The translations under genes and the position numbers were made by a program. Below, in pieces: positions 34,254-42,701 of a DNA stretch of 53,614 nt (the first letter of the stretch is position 1; every line of letters starts with the position of its first letter). The DNA comes from Clavibacter tessellarius (GTDB taxonomy: Bacteria; Actinomycetota; Actinomycetes; Actinomycetales; Microbacteriaceae). The notes under the pieces are model-generated. The model was not told the DNA's origin. It was given only the letters and a program-made list of their open reading frames with translations, and did no database searches. Location: the NCBI RefSeq assembly GCF_001618005.1, contig NZ_LQXA01000049.1, forward strand, positions 1-53,614. Direction: 5' to 3'.

Positions 34254-35114
34254 ATGTCGCCGAGCGGATCCCCCGACCAGCCCTCCCGCCCCACCGAGCC
34301 GACCACCGCCCCCGCGGCGCTGGTGGCCGCGCTCGCGGATCCCGACCGCGACGTCCGGCAGGAGGCGGCGCTCGCCCTCGGGGAGCGGGCGGACGAGGCG
34401 ACCCTCGGCGCGGTGCTGGAGCGGCTCTGGGCCGAGCCCGACTTCTTCGTGCGTGAGACCCTCACCTGGGCCGTCGCCCGGGTCGGCGCCCCCGCGATCC
34501 CCGGCGTGCGCCAGGCGCTCGGCGCCGACCGGAGCAGCGGGGTGCGCACGCAGGCGCTGCACGTCCTGAGCAAGATCGCGCATCCGTCGACGGTCGACGA
34601 TCTCGTGCCGCTCATCGACGACGCGGACGAGGCCGTCGCCGCGAAGGCGCGCTGGGCCCTCGCGCGGATCGGCGACGCCCGCGCGGTACCGCTCGTCGCC
34701 GCGCACCTCGGGGCGGCGGACGCGGAGGCGCGGAACGCGCTCACCGACGTCCTCGCGGCGTTCGGATCCGCCGCCGTGCCGACGCTCGTCGTGGCCCTCG
34801 GGGACGCGCGGTCGGTGGTGCGCGCGCAGGCCGCGGAGGCACTGGGGCGCATCGGGAGCCCGGATGCGGATCCGGCCGTGGCGGCGCTCGGCTCGGCCGC
34901 GGAGGACGCCGACGCCGAGGCGGCCGTGTCGGCCCTCATGGCGCTGGGGGCGATCGACGGGGAGGACGCACGGTCGGCGATCCAGCGGGCGACGACCGCC
35001 GGGGATCCGCGCGTCCGGGCCGTCGCGGAGCGGCTCGCGTCGCGTCCGCCCCGGCGGTCCCGGCTCGAGGAGGCCCGGGCCGCCCGGGCCGCGCGCCTCG
35101 CCCGCGAGGGCTGA
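34254..35114 (+). CDS. HEAT-repeat (PBS-lyase-like) protein
   Basis: 286 residues made of about seven HEAT-like helical repeats, recognisable from recurring blocks: 'DPDRDVRQEAALALGERAD', 'DADEAVAAKARWALARIGDA' and 'DARSVVRAQAAEALGRIGSP'. Such proteins are scaffolds for protein-protein contacts, and in cyanobacteria act as bilin lyases, which is not implied here. A short basic helix ends the protein. It stands alone between the MarR gene and tRNA-Gln. Partner unknown. Confidence 0.88.
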   Translation: MSPSGSPDQPSRPTEPTTAPAALVAALADPDRDVRQEAALALGERADEATLGAVLERLWAEPDFFVRETLTWAVARVGAPAIPGVRQALGADRSSGVRTQALHVLSKIAHPSTVDDLVPLIDDADEAVAAKARWALARIGDARAVPLVAAHLGAADAEARNALTDVLAAFGSAAVPTLVVALGDARSVVRAQAAEALGRIGSPDADPAVAALGSAAEDADAEAAVSALMALGAIDGEDARSAIQRATTAGDPRVRAVAERLASRPPRRSRLEEARAARAARLAREG

Positions 35115-35133
35115 GCCGAGCGCATCCCGGGGC

Positions 35134-35162
35134 CGCGCGGGCACGGCGTCCGCCCCCGCGCG
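35134..35162 (+). terminator. Hairpin after the HEAT-repeat gene
   Basis: CGCGCGGG (35134-35141) pairs perfectly with CCCGCGCG (35155-35162), with a 13-nt loop; 20 nt after the stop at 35114 and before the tRNA promoter. Confidence 0.45.
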
Positions 35163-35200
35163 CCGTCTCCGACCCGGCGGACCGCATCACCCCCGTCTGG

Positions 35201-35206
35201 CAGACT
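35201..35206 (+). promoter_or_regulatory. Probable -10 of tRNA-Gln
   Basis: CAGACT, about 30 nt before the tRNA 5' end. No clear -35. Confidence 0.4.
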
Positions 35207-35235
35207 CGACCTGCGCACGGCCGGGCCGTGAGCGG

Positions 35236-35307
35236 TCCGCCTTGGTGTAACGGCAGCACTTCAGCCTTTGGAGCTGTGAGGTCCAGGTTCGAATCCTGGG
35301 GGCGGAG
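35236..35307 (+). tRNA. tRNA-Gln (anticodon TTG)
   Basis: 72 nt. Acceptor TCCGCCT pairs with GGGCGGA (T-G at position 7), followed by discriminator G. The D-arm contains GGTGTAACGGCAGCAC, the anticodon loop CTTTGGA reads UUG, and the T-arm is CCAGG-TTCGAAT-CCTGG. The anticodon stem has a T-T mismatch at its outer end. CCA is not encoded. It precedes glmU by 51 nt. Confidence 0.93.
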
Positions 35308-35358
35308 CGACGCCATCCGGCCGCGCCGGACAGACGCAGAGCAGATCAGGGAGAGCGC

Positions 35359-36885
35359 ATGACCGACTCAGACAGCACGCCGAGGACCCGCGAGATCCCC
35401 ATCGTGACGGGCGAGCTCGACGTGGACGGCGAGCCGCGCAGCCCCTCCATCGCCGTCGTGATCCTCGCGGCCGGCCAGGGCACCCGCATGCGCTCGCGCC
35501 TCCCCAAGGTCCTGCACCGCCTCGCCGGCCTGCCGCTCGTCGGCCACGTGCTCGCGACGGCCGAGGAGCTGGGCGCGCGCCACATCGTCACGGTGGTCCG
35601 CCACGAGCGCGACCAGGTGGTCGAGGTCGTGCGGGAGCTGTCCCCCCAGGCCCTCGTCGTCGACCAGGACGAGATCCCCGGCACCGGCCGCGCGGTCGAG
35701 ATGGGCATCACCGCCCTGCCCGACGGCTTCACGGGCCAGGTCGTCGTGCTGTCCGGCGACGTGCCCCTGCTCGACGCCGCGACGCTGCGCTCGCTCGTCT
35801 CCGCGCATCGCCAGGCGCGCAACGACCTCACGCTCCTCACCGCCCGACTGCAGGACCCGACCGGCAACGGCCGCATCATCCGCGGCCAGGACGGCGCGTT
35901 CGAGGCCATCGTCGAGCAGAAGGACGCGACCGGCGAGCAGCTCCGCATCGACGAGGTCAACGCCGGCGTCTACGTCTTCGACGCCGAGGCGCTCCGGCAG
36001 ACCCTCGGCGCCATCGGCACCGAGAACGCGCAGCACGAGAAGTACCTCACCGACGCGGCCGACGTGATCCGCCGCGCGGGCGGCGCCATCGAGGCCCTGC
36101 CCGTGCGCGACAGCTGGCTCGTCGCCGGCATCAACGACCGCGTGCAGCTCACGGCCGCGGCCACCGAGCTGAACGCGCGCATCATCCGCCGCTGGCAGCT
36201 CGCGGGCGCGACCATCGAGGACCCGCGCACCACCTGGATCGACGTGAAGGCGACGCTCGCCGCCGACGTCACGATCCTCCCGGGCACGCAGATCCTGGGC
36301 GCCTCCACGGTCGCGACGGGCGCCACCGTCGGCCCCGACACCACGCTCCGCGACACCGAGGTGGGGGAGGACGCGGTGGTCCGCCGCACGGACGCGCAGC
36401 TCGCGGTCATCGGCGCCCGCGCCACGGTCGGCCCGTTCTCCTTCCTGCGCCCCGGCACGCGCCTCGGCGACGACGGCAAGATCGGCGCGTACGTCGAGAC
36501 GAAGAACGTCGAGATCGGCGAGCACAGCAAGGTCCCGCACCTCAGCTACGTCGGCGACGCGACCATCGGCGCGCACACGAACATCGGCGCGGGGGCGGTC
36601 TTCGCCAACTACGACGGGCACGCCAAGCACCACACGGAGGTGGGCGACCACGTGCACCTCGGCTCGCGGAACGTCCTCGTCGCACCGGTTAGGATCGGTA
36701 CCGGCTCCTACACGGGTGCCGGTGCCGTCATCCGCAAGGACGTCCCGCCCGGCGCACTCGGCATCTCGGTGGCGCCGCAACGCAACATGGTCGGCTGGAC
36801 CGAGGCCAAGCGACCGGGCACCCCCGAGGCCCGGGCCGCCGTCGAGGCCGCCGACGGGCGGGAGGACGACGCGTCCGACGCCTGA
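35359..36885 (+). CDS. glmU: Bifunctional GlcN-1-P acetyltransferase / GlcNAc-1-P uridyltransferase
   Basis: 508 residues. GlmU makes UDP-GlcNAc for peptidoglycan and other glycans. The N-terminal pyrophosphorylase domain has 'VILAAGQGTRMRSRLPKVLH' near residue 34, the catalytic loop 'VVLSGDVPLLD' and 'DEVNAGVYVF'. The C-terminal left-handed beta-helix hexapeptide domain has 'GPFSFLRPGTRLGDDGKIGA', 'VETKNVEIGEHSKVPHLSYV' and 'GAVFANYDGHAKHHTEVGD'. There is an N-terminal extension of ~30 polar residues. CAGGGAGA precedes the ATG. The prs gene follows after 33 nt, as in many bacteria, linking UDP-sugar and PRPP synthesis. Confidence 0.97.
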   Translation: MTDSDSTPRTREIPIVTGELDVDGEPRSPSIAVVILAAGQGTRMRSRLPKVLHRLAGLPLVGHVLATAEELGARHIVTVVRHERDQVVEVVRELSPQALVVDQDEIPGTGRAVEMGITALPDGFTGQVVVLSGDVPLLDAATLRSLVSAHRQARNDLTLLTARLQDPTGNGRIIRGQDGAFEAIVEQKDATGEQLRIDEVNAGVYVFDAEALRQTLGAIGTENAQHEKYLTDAADVIRRAGGAIEALPVRDSWLVAGINDRVQLTAAATELNARIIRRWQLAGATIEDPRTTWIDVKATLAADVTILPGTQILGASTVATGATVGPDTTLRDTEVGEDAVVRRTDAQLAVIGARATVGPFSFLRPGTRLGDDGKIGAYVETKNVEIGEHSKVPHLSYVGDATIGAHTNIGAGAVFANYDGHAKHHTEVGDHVHLGSRNVLVAPVRIGTGSYTGAGAVIRKDVPPGALGISVAPQRNMVGWTEAKRPGTPEARAAVEAADGREDDASDA

Positions 36886-36918
36886 GAACACCGAGCAGCA
36901 CTGACGAAACGGAGTCCC

Positions 36919-37896
36919 GTGTCCGCAATCAAGACTGCTGGTGAGAAGCGGCTCGTGATCGTCACCGGTCGAGCCCACCCCGAGCTCGCCGAGCAGATCG
37001 CGGAGGAGCTCGAGACGACCCTCGTGCACACGGACGCGCGGACCTTCGCCAACGGCGAGCTCTACATCCGGTACGACGAGAGCGTGCGCGGCAGCGACGC
37101 GTTCGTCATCCAGTCGCACACGGCGCCCATCAACGAGTGGCTCATGGAGCAGCTCATCATGGTGGATGCGATGAAGCGCGCCTCCGCCAAGCGCATCACG
37201 GTGGTCGCGCCCTTCTACCCCTACGCGCGTCAGGACAAGAAGGGCCGCGGCCGCGAGCCCATCTCCGCCCGCCTCGTCGCCGACCTGTTCAAGGCCGCGG
37301 GCGCCGACCGCATCATGTCGGTCGACCTGCACGCCGCGCAGATCCAGGGCTTCTTCGACGGCCCCGTCGACCACCTCTTCGCGATGCCCGTGCTCCTCGA
37401 GCACATGCGCTCCGTGCTCGACTCCAAGACCCTCACGGTCGTCTCGCCCGACATGGGCCGCGTGCGCGTCGCCGACATCTGGAGCGACAAGCTCGGCGCC
37501 CCGCTCGCCATCATCCACAAGCGCCGCGACCCGAAGGTGCACAACCAGGTCACCGTGCACGAGATCGTCGGCGACGTCGCCGGCCGGGTGTGCCTCCTGG
37601 TGGACGACCTCATCGACACCGGCCGCACCATCGTCTCGGCTGCCGAGGCGCTGAAGAAGAACGGCGCCACGGGCGTCGTGGTCGCGGCCACGCACGCGGT
37701 CTTCTCCGACCCGGCCACGCAGATCCTGAACAGCCCGCACATCGACTCGGTCGTGGTCACGGACTCGCTCCCGATCCCGCAGGAGAAGCGCTGGGACAAG
37801 CTCACGGTGCTGCCCATCGCGCCGCTGCTGGCCCGCGCGATCCACGAGGTGTTCGACGACGGATCCGTCACGAGCATGTTCGACGGCGCGGCCTAG
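36919..37896 (+). CDS. prs: Ribose-phosphate pyrophosphokinase
   Basis: 325 residues from GTG with CGGAG upstream. Makes PRPP from ribose-5-phosphate and ATP, for nucleotide, His and Trp synthesis. Class I motifs: 'SGRAHPELA'-like N-terminus (here 'TGRAHPELAEQIAEEL'), 'APFYPYARQDKKGRGREPIS' for the flexible ATP loop, 'DLHAAQIQGFFDGPVDHL' and the PRPP-binding loop 'LLVDDLIDTGRTI'. In operon with glmU. A strong hairpin follows. Confidence 0.97.
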   Translation: MSAIKTAGEKRLVIVTGRAHPELAEQIAEELETTLVHTDARTFANGELYIRYDESVRGSDAFVIQSHTAPINEWLMEQLIMVDAMKRASAKRITVVAPFYPYARQDKKGRGREPISARLVADLFKAAGADRIMSVDLHAAQIQGFFDGPVDHLFAMPVLLEHMRSVLDSKTLTVVSPDMGRVRVADIWSDKLGAPLAIIHKRRDPKVHNQVTVHEIVGDVAGRVCLLVDDLIDTGRTIVSAAEALKKNGATGVVVAATHAVFSDPATQILNSPHIDSVVVTDSLPIPQEKRWDKLTVLPIAPLLARAIHEVFDDGSVTSMFDGAA

Positions 37897-37920
37897 GAAT
37901 CCAGCGCCGGACCCCGGTGC

Positions 37921-37938
37921 GCCGCCCGCGCGGGCGGC
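37921..37938. terminator. Bidirectional hairpin between prs and a convergent gene
   Basis: GCCGCCCGCGCGGGCGGC is a perfect 18-bp palindrome (7-bp stem with GCGC loop) placed 25 nt after the prs stop and 8 nt before the end of the opposite gene. Confidence 0.6.
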
Positions 37939-37945
37939 TCCCGGA

Positions 37946-38320
37946 TCAGTCCCGCGAGTTCCGCTCCACGACCTCGCGCGCGACGCGTCCCGAGGGGATG
38001 ACCCCGAGCGAGACGATGTGCTCGTCGCCGCCGAACGCGTACTTCGTGTAGCACTCGTAGCCCACGACGCCGGGGCCGAACAGCTGGAACCGCACCTCGT
38101 ACGAGGGGGAGTCGGGCCGCTCGAACTGCACGAAGTCGGCGCACGCCATGTCGGCCGTGCTCGCGCCGACGCGCACCATGGTGACGGCGCCGGGGAGCAG
38201 CAGGCTCACGATCCCGACCACGACGACGACCCGCATCACCAGCAGCGTCCGCTTGCTGCGCAGGCTCCGCGGGCCGTGCGGCTCGTAGCCGGCCAGCTCC
38301 GGGTGCTCGTCGTCGTCCAT
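37946..38320 (-). CDS. Small single-pass membrane protein of unknown function
   Basis: 124 residues: an acidic then basic cytosolic start, one membrane segment at about 26-48 ('LLVMRVVVVVGIVSLLLPGA') and an outside part of ~75 residues with two cysteines (C60, C90) that may form a disulfide. No family is recognised. Minus-strand CAGACT plus 7 nt precedes the ATG, so it is probably leaderless. It lies back to back with the secreted protein gene at 38479. Confidence 0.7.
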   Translation of the reverse strand: MDDDEHPELAGYEPHGPRSLRSKRTLLVMRVVVVVGIVSLLLPGAVTMVRVGASTADMACADFVQFERPDSPSYEVRFQLFGPGVVGYECYTKYAFGGDEHIVSLGVIPSGRVAREVVERNSRD

Positions 38321-38327
38321 CCCGTCC

Positions 38328-38333
38328 AGTCTG
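38328..38333 (-). promoter_or_regulatory. -10 element of leaderless small membrane protein gene
   Basis: CAGACT on the minus strand, 7 nt, then the ATG at 38320. Confidence 0.45.
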
Positions 38334-38478
38334 ACAGAGGCCCGCAGCCGAGCGGATGCCGCGCTGGGTGCTCACGTGTGAGGCATCCGCGCGTGGAGGG
38401 CGGGGGCGCGCATACGCTGCCGGCGACCGCGGCGCACGGTCCGCGGTCTCCCTCGACGAGGACGGAAGGACGAGAGCG

Positions 38479-38922
38479 ATGAGGAATGCCATGCGCGCGG
38501 CGGCGATGATGCCGGCCGCGCTGCTCACGATCGGGCTGGGGGTGACGGGTGCGGTGATGGGCCCGGCGACCGCCGCGAATGCACAGCCCAACTACCGCGT
38601 GTGCGGGGTCTTCAACTCCGCGAAGGGCGGCAACTACGGCACCGGTCTGGTGGCGAAGATCTACAAGGACGACGAGAACAACGAGACGTGCTCCCAGAAG
38701 ATCGACTTCATGCGCGCCTACTACGACCAGGCCTACCCCACGTCGAGCGGCCGCCTCTCCTTCGTCATGGTGACGTGCGAGGTCTTCAGCACCCGGGTGG
38801 GGGCGGAAGGGGGGTCGGACCTCTGCTACGACATGGACGTCAACCTGATCTACAAGTACACCTCGAAGTACGACGCCAAGTACCCGGGCGGTGCCGCGGG
38901 CGTCTCCTTCTGGCACAGGTGA
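38479..38922 (+). CDS. Small secreted cysteine-containing protein of unknown function
   Basis: 147 residues. Clear Sec signal peptide: basic start, hydrophobic core 'ALLTIGLGVTGAVMG' and AxA-type cleavage after residue 35 (TAANA-QPN). The mature ~112 residues have four cysteines (C42, C71, C100, C116), many Tyr/Lys/Asn, and end in 'GVSFWHR'. Likely a compact disulfide-bonded extracellular protein. It lacks the Gly/Trp pattern of lactococcin 972. GGAAGGA precedes the ATG. It could be a host-interaction or antagonism protein, which is speculation. Confidence 0.8.
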   Translation: MRNAMRAAAMMPAALLTIGLGVTGAVMGPATAANAQPNYRVCGVFNSAKGGNYGTGLVAKIYKDDENNETCSQKIDFMRAYYDQAYPTSSGRLSFVMVTCEVFSTRVGAEGGSDLCYDMDVNLIYKYTSKYDAKYPGGAAGVSFWHR

Positions 38923-38940
38923 GCGTCCCCTGACGTGTGC

Positions 38941-38969
38941 GAGCCCGCCGGTCCTCGACCGGCGGGCTC
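38941..38969. terminator. Strong bidirectional terminator hairpin
   Basis: GAGCCCGCCGGT (38941-38952), loop CCTCG, ACCGGCGGGCTC (38958-38969): a perfect 12-bp stem between the convergent ends of the secreted protein gene and gnd. Confidence 0.8.
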
Positions 38970-38992
38970 GTGTCGTGCGGGGGGAGAAGCGC

Positions 38993-40447
38993 CTAGTGCG
39001 TGTCCTCCGCCTCGACCTCGGAGCGGTCACCGGACCACAGCGTGTGGAAGGTGCCCTCCCTGTCGGTGCGGTGGTACGTGTGCGCGCCGAAGAAGTCGCG
39101 CTGGCCCTGGACGAGCGCGGCGGGCAGGCGCTCGGAGGCGAGCGAGTCGTAGTAGCTGAGCGCCGACGCGAAGCCGGGCACCGGGATCCCGGACAGCGCG
39201 GCGACCGAGACGACCCGGCGCCACGCCTGCTCGCCGTCGGCGACGGCCTTCGCGAAGTACGGGTCCTCGAGCAGCGTCGCGAGACCCGAGTCCTTCTCGT
39301 ACGCCTCGACGATGCGGTTGAGGAACTGCGCGCGGATGATGCAGCCGCCGCGCCAGATCTCCGCGACCTTGCCCTTGTCGATGTCCCAGCCGTACTCCTT
39401 CGCGCCCGCGATGATCGCGTCGAAGCCCTGCGCGTACGCGACGACCTTGCTCGCGTAGAGCGCGGCGCGCACGTCGTCCTCGAAGGTGTCGCCGCCGGAC
39501 TGGATATCCGGACGGCTCGTGATGGTGGCCTGCACGGCCTTCCGCTGCTCGGGCTTGGAGGACACGGCGCGCGCGAACACGGCCTCCGCGATCCCGCCGA
39601 CCGGCACGCCGAGGCCCACCGAGTTCTGCACCGTCCAGACGCCCGTGCCCTTCGATCCGGCCTGGTCGACGATGACGTCGACGAGCGGCTTCCCGGTCGA
39701 CGCGTCCGTCTGGCGGAGCACCTCGGCGGTGATCTCGATGAGGTACGACTCGAGGTCGCCCCCGTTCCACTCCTCGAACACGTCCGCGATGGCGTCCGGC
39801 TCGTGGCCGCCCACGCGGCGGAGGAGGTCGAACGACTCGGCGATGAGCTGCATGTCGGCGTACTCGATGCCGTTGTGGATCATCTTCACGAAGTGGCCGG
39901 CGCCGTCGGTGCCGATGTGGGTCACGCAGGGCTTCCCCTCCGCGACCGCGGCGATCGACTCGAGGATGGGGCCGAGCGTCTCGTACGCCTCGGCCGTGCC
40001 GCCGGGCATGATGCTCGGGCCCTTGAGCGCGCCCTCCTCGCCGCCGGAGATGCCGGCGCCGACGAAGTGGAGGCCCTTCGCGCGGACCTCCTTCTCGCGG
40101 CGGATCGTGTCGGTGAACAGCGCGTTGCCGCCGTCGACGATGATGTCGCCCTCCTCGAACGCCTCGGTCAGCTGCTCGATGACGGCGTCGGTGCCGCGTC
40201 CGGCCTTGACCATGATGATCGCGGTGCGGGGCCGCTGGAGCGACGCCGCGAACTCCTCGATCGTGGTGGCGGCGACGAAGCCGGCCTCGGGATGCTCCTC
40301 GACGAGGTCGGTGGTCTTCTGGGTGGTGCGGTTGTACACGGCGACCGTGTTGCCCTCGCGGCTCGCGAGGTTGCGGGCGAGGTTCGACCCCATCACCGCG
40401 AGCCCCACCACGCCGATGTTGGCCGTGCCCTGCTGGTCATCTGACAT
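38993..40447 (-). CDS. gnd: 6-phosphogluconate dehydrogenase, NADP-dependent decarboxylating
   Basis: 484 residues. Oxidative pentose phosphate pathway: 6-phosphogluconate to ribulose-5-phosphate and CO2. Motifs: 'IGVVGLAVMGSNLARNLASR' (Rossmann), 'NRTTQKT', the signature 'GAGISGGEEGALKGPSIMPG', and 'GAGHFVKMIHNGIEYADMQL' with the catalytic lysine. The long all-helical C-terminal domain is complete ('RAQFLNRI', 'RDFFGAHTYHR'). AAGGAGG lies before the ATG. It is divergent from the gluconokinase fusion, so both halves of gluconate use sit together. Confidence 0.97.
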   Translation of the reverse strand: MSDDQQGTANIGVVGLAVMGSNLARNLASREGNTVAVYNRTTQKTTDLVEEHPEAGFVAATTIEEFAASLQRPRTAIIMVKAGRGTDAVIEQLTEAFEEGDIIVDGGNALFTDTIRREKEVRAKGLHFVGAGISGGEEGALKGPSIMPGGTAEAYETLGPILESIAAVAEGKPCVTHIGTDGAGHFVKMIHNGIEYADMQLIAESFDLLRRVGGHEPDAIADVFEEWNGGDLESYLIEITAEVLRQTDASTGKPLVDVIVDQAGSKGTGVWTVQNSVGLGVPVGGIAEAVFARAVSSKPEQRKAVQATITSRPDIQSGGDTFEDDVRAALYASKVVAYAQGFDAIIAGAKEYGWDIDKGKVAEIWRGGCIIRAQFLNRIVEAYEKDSGLATLLEDPYFAKAVADGEQAWRRVVSVAALSGIPVPGFASALSYYDSLASERLPAALVQGQRDFFGAHTYHRTDREGTFHTLWSGDRSEVEAEDTH

Positions 40448-40526
40448 CTGATGCCTCCTTGTCGACAGTCGTGCTCAGGCTACTCGCGGGCCCCCGACCG
40501 TCAGCGGGACGTCGGGGAGCGTCTCG

Positions 40527-40532
40527 TAGGAT
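40527..40532 (+). promoter_or_regulatory. -10 element of the gluconokinase-fusion gene
   Basis: TAGGAT, with transcription expected to start near 40539. It overlaps the in-frame ATG at 40531, which argues that translation starts further downstream. Confidence 0.45.
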
Positions 40533-40587
40533 GGACGGGCGCTCCACAGTGGGTGCGCCGCACGAGTTCCTCACCGAACCGCAGGGA

Positions 40588-42531
40588 GTGATCCGCATCG
40601 ACGCCGTCCGCCCGTTCCCGCCCGTGATCGTGATGGGGGTCTCCGGCTCCGGGAAGTCCACCGTGGGCGAGATCCTCGCGCAGGACGCCGGCGTCCCGTT
40701 CCTCGACGGAGACGACCTGCACCCCGAGTCGAACCGCCGCAAGATGGCCGAGGGCCACGCCCTCGACGACGACGACCGCCGCCCCTGGCTCGAGGAGGTG
40801 GGCCGCGCGCTCGCCGGTCGGCCCGAGGGCGGGCCCGTCGTCGCGTGCAGCGCGCTGAAGCGCGACTACCGCGACATCCTCCGGGCCGCCGCGCCCGATG
40901 CCGTCTTCGTGCACCTCGCCGGCGACCACGACCTGCTCGCCGAGCGCCTGGGCTCCCGCGAGGGCCACTTCATGCCGTCGAGCCTCCTCGCGTCGCAGCT
41001 GCGCACGCTCGAGCCGCTCGGCGACGACGAGCAGGGCATCACGCTCGACATCACCGACGACCCCGTCGCCCTCGCCGACGCCGCCGTGCGCGAGCTGCTC
41101 CCGGGCGGGCGCACGGCGTCGCCCGGGCGGCTCGACGACGCGCCCGCCACCTCGACGGAGCCCGCGGCCGCGGTGCCCGAGGCGGACGTCCCCGCGCTCG
41201 TGCGGGAGGCCAGATCCGACGACGACGTGCCCCGCGCCGACGCGGCCTCCCCGTCGACCGTCGCCGACGGCGCCCCCGCCGCCGCCGTGCACGAGCCCAT
41301 CCGGGTCGCGATCGTCGGCTGCGGCGTCATCGGCACGCACCACGCGCGCGTCCTCGCCGAGCACCCCGACTTCCGGGTCGCGGCCCTCGTCGACGTCACC
41401 GACGCGACCGCCCAGGAGCTCGCGGACGTGGTCGTCGACGAGCTGCACGCGGAGCGCCCGCGGGTCTTCGCGCGCCTCGGCGACCTCATCCGCGAGGACG
41501 CCGCCGAGCTCGTCGTGATCTGCACCCCGAGCGGCCTGCACATCGGCCTCGCCGAGGAGGCGCTCGCCGCGGGGCTCCACGTGGTCATCGAGAAGCCGCT
41601 CGACGTCGACCTGGCTCGCGGTCGCCGCATCGCGGAGCTCGCGCGCGAGGCGGCCGGGCGGGGGATCCTCTCCACCGTCATCAGCCAGCACCGCTTCAAC
41701 CCGTCGAGCGTCGTCGTCGACCGGGCCGTGCGCTCGGGCCGCCTCGGCCGCCTCACGTCCGCGGTCGCGAGCGCGCCGTGGTGGCGCAGCCAGGGCTTCT
41801 ACGACTCCGGCCACTGGCGCGGTACCTGGGACCTCGACGGCGGCGGCGCCCTCATGAACCAGGGCGTCCACACGCTCGACCTGCTCGTCTCCTACCTCGG
41901 CCGCCCGGTCGAGGTCTACGCGCAGACGGCGCTGCTCGCGCACGACGGCATCGAGGTGGAGGACGTCGCGGTGGCCGTGATCCGCTTCGCGTCGGGCGCG
42001 CTCGCCACCATGCAGGCGACCACCGCCGGCTACCCGGGTCTCGACACCCGGGTGCAGGTGCAGGGCACGCGCGGATCCGCCGTGATCGAGGCCGGCTCCC
42101 TCACCTACTTCCACGCGGCGCCCGAGTCGGGCGTGCCCGCGCAGGCGGACGTGCGCAACGACGCCGAGCTCGAGATGCACGACGCCGACCTGCCGCGCTC
42201 GCCGCGCCTCGACAACACCTACCTCGAGGGGCACTATCGCCAGTACGACGACATCGCGGACGCGCTCCGCACCGGCCGCCCCGCGGGCGTCACGGTGGAC
42301 GACGCGTTCCTCTCGCTCGCCACCGTGGTGAGCGTCTACGTGTCGGCCACGCTCGGCACCCCCGTCGCGTTCGAGGACGTCGTCGACGGCGTTCACGACG
42401 GCCTGCGCCTCCGCGTCGGGCAGTCGACGCCGCCCGCGCCGGGGTCTCCCGGGCCGGCCGACCCGTCGCCCGCCGCGCCCGCGTCCCGGCGCGACGACGG
42501 GACGTCGACCGGGGAGCCGTCCGTCCGGTAG
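40588..42531 (+). CDS. Fusion of gluconokinase (GntK) with a Gfo/Idh/MocA-family oxidoreductase
   Basis: About 647 residues in one uninterrupted frame. Residues 12-170 are a GntK-type kinase: 'VIVMGVSGSGKSTVGEIL', 'FLDGDDLHPESNRRKMAEGH', 'VACSALKRDYRDILR' and 'FVHLAGDHDLLAERL', which makes 6-phosphogluconate. A Pro/Ala/Asp-rich linker (about 175-235) leads to a complete Gfo/Idh domain: 'IRVAIVGCGVIGTHHARVL', the 'EKPLD' motif near 335 and 'DLDGGGALMNQGVHTLDLL'. The sugar oxidised is unknown. Start uncertain: GTG 40588 fits the kinase family best; ATG 40531 and GTG 40549 are in frame upstream. Divergent from gnd. Confidence 0.85.
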   Translation: MIRIDAVRPFPPVIVMGVSGSGKSTVGEILAQDAGVPFLDGDDLHPESNRRKMAEGHALDDDDRRPWLEEVGRALAGRPEGGPVVACSALKRDYRDILRAAAPDAVFVHLAGDHDLLAERLGSREGHFMPSSLLASQLRTLEPLGDDEQGITLDITDDPVALADAAVRELLPGGRTASPGRLDDAPATSTEPAAAVPEADVPALVREARSDDDVPRADAASPSTVADGAPAAAVHEPIRVAIVGCGVIGTHHARVLAEHPDFRVAALVDVTDATAQELADVVVDELHAERPRVFARLGDLIREDAAELVVICTPSGLHIGLAEEALAAGLHVVIEKPLDVDLARGRRIAELAREAAGRGILSTVISQHRFNPSSVVVDRAVRSGRLGRLTSAVASAPWWRSQGFYDSGHWRGTWDLDGGGALMNQGVHTLDLLVSYLGRPVEVYAQTALLAHDGIEVEDVAVAVIRFASGALATMQATTAGYPGLDTRVQVQGTRGSAVIEAGSLTYFHAAPESGVPAQADVRNDAELEMHDADLPRSPRLDNTYLEGHYRQYDDIADALRTGRPAGVTVDDAFLSLATVVSVYVSATLGTPVAFEDVVDGVHDGLRLRVGQSTPPAPGSPGPADPSPAAPASRRDDGTSTGEPSVR

Positions 42532-42701
42532 CATCGGGGGTTGAACTTCGGCGAGGGATCGCGGGAGCCGTGCGCGAGCACGGCGGCGGTCCGTTATCGA
42601 CGCGGTGGACGGGGCTCGCACCTCATTCCTCACGCGCAAGCGTTCGAGCAGACGACAGGCACACGACGCGAGCCCTCACGGGCCGCACTAGGAGCGACAC
42701 C
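42529..42701 (+). promoter_or_regulatory. Promoter and structured leader of rplY
   Basis: TAGCAT at 42529-42534 (sharing the TAG stop of the previous gene) is a good -10. A leader of about 160 nt follows, with a 7-bp hairpin GCCGTGC-GCGA-GCACGGC (42567-42584) closed by a GNRA-type tetraloop. Confidence 0.45.

Noticed and set aside
38479-38922. Missing lactococcin-972-type bacteriocin for the 15319-18287 transporter
   Set aside because: Secreted and small, but lacks the Gly/Trp/Tyr pattern of that family and lies 20 kb away behind unrelated genes.
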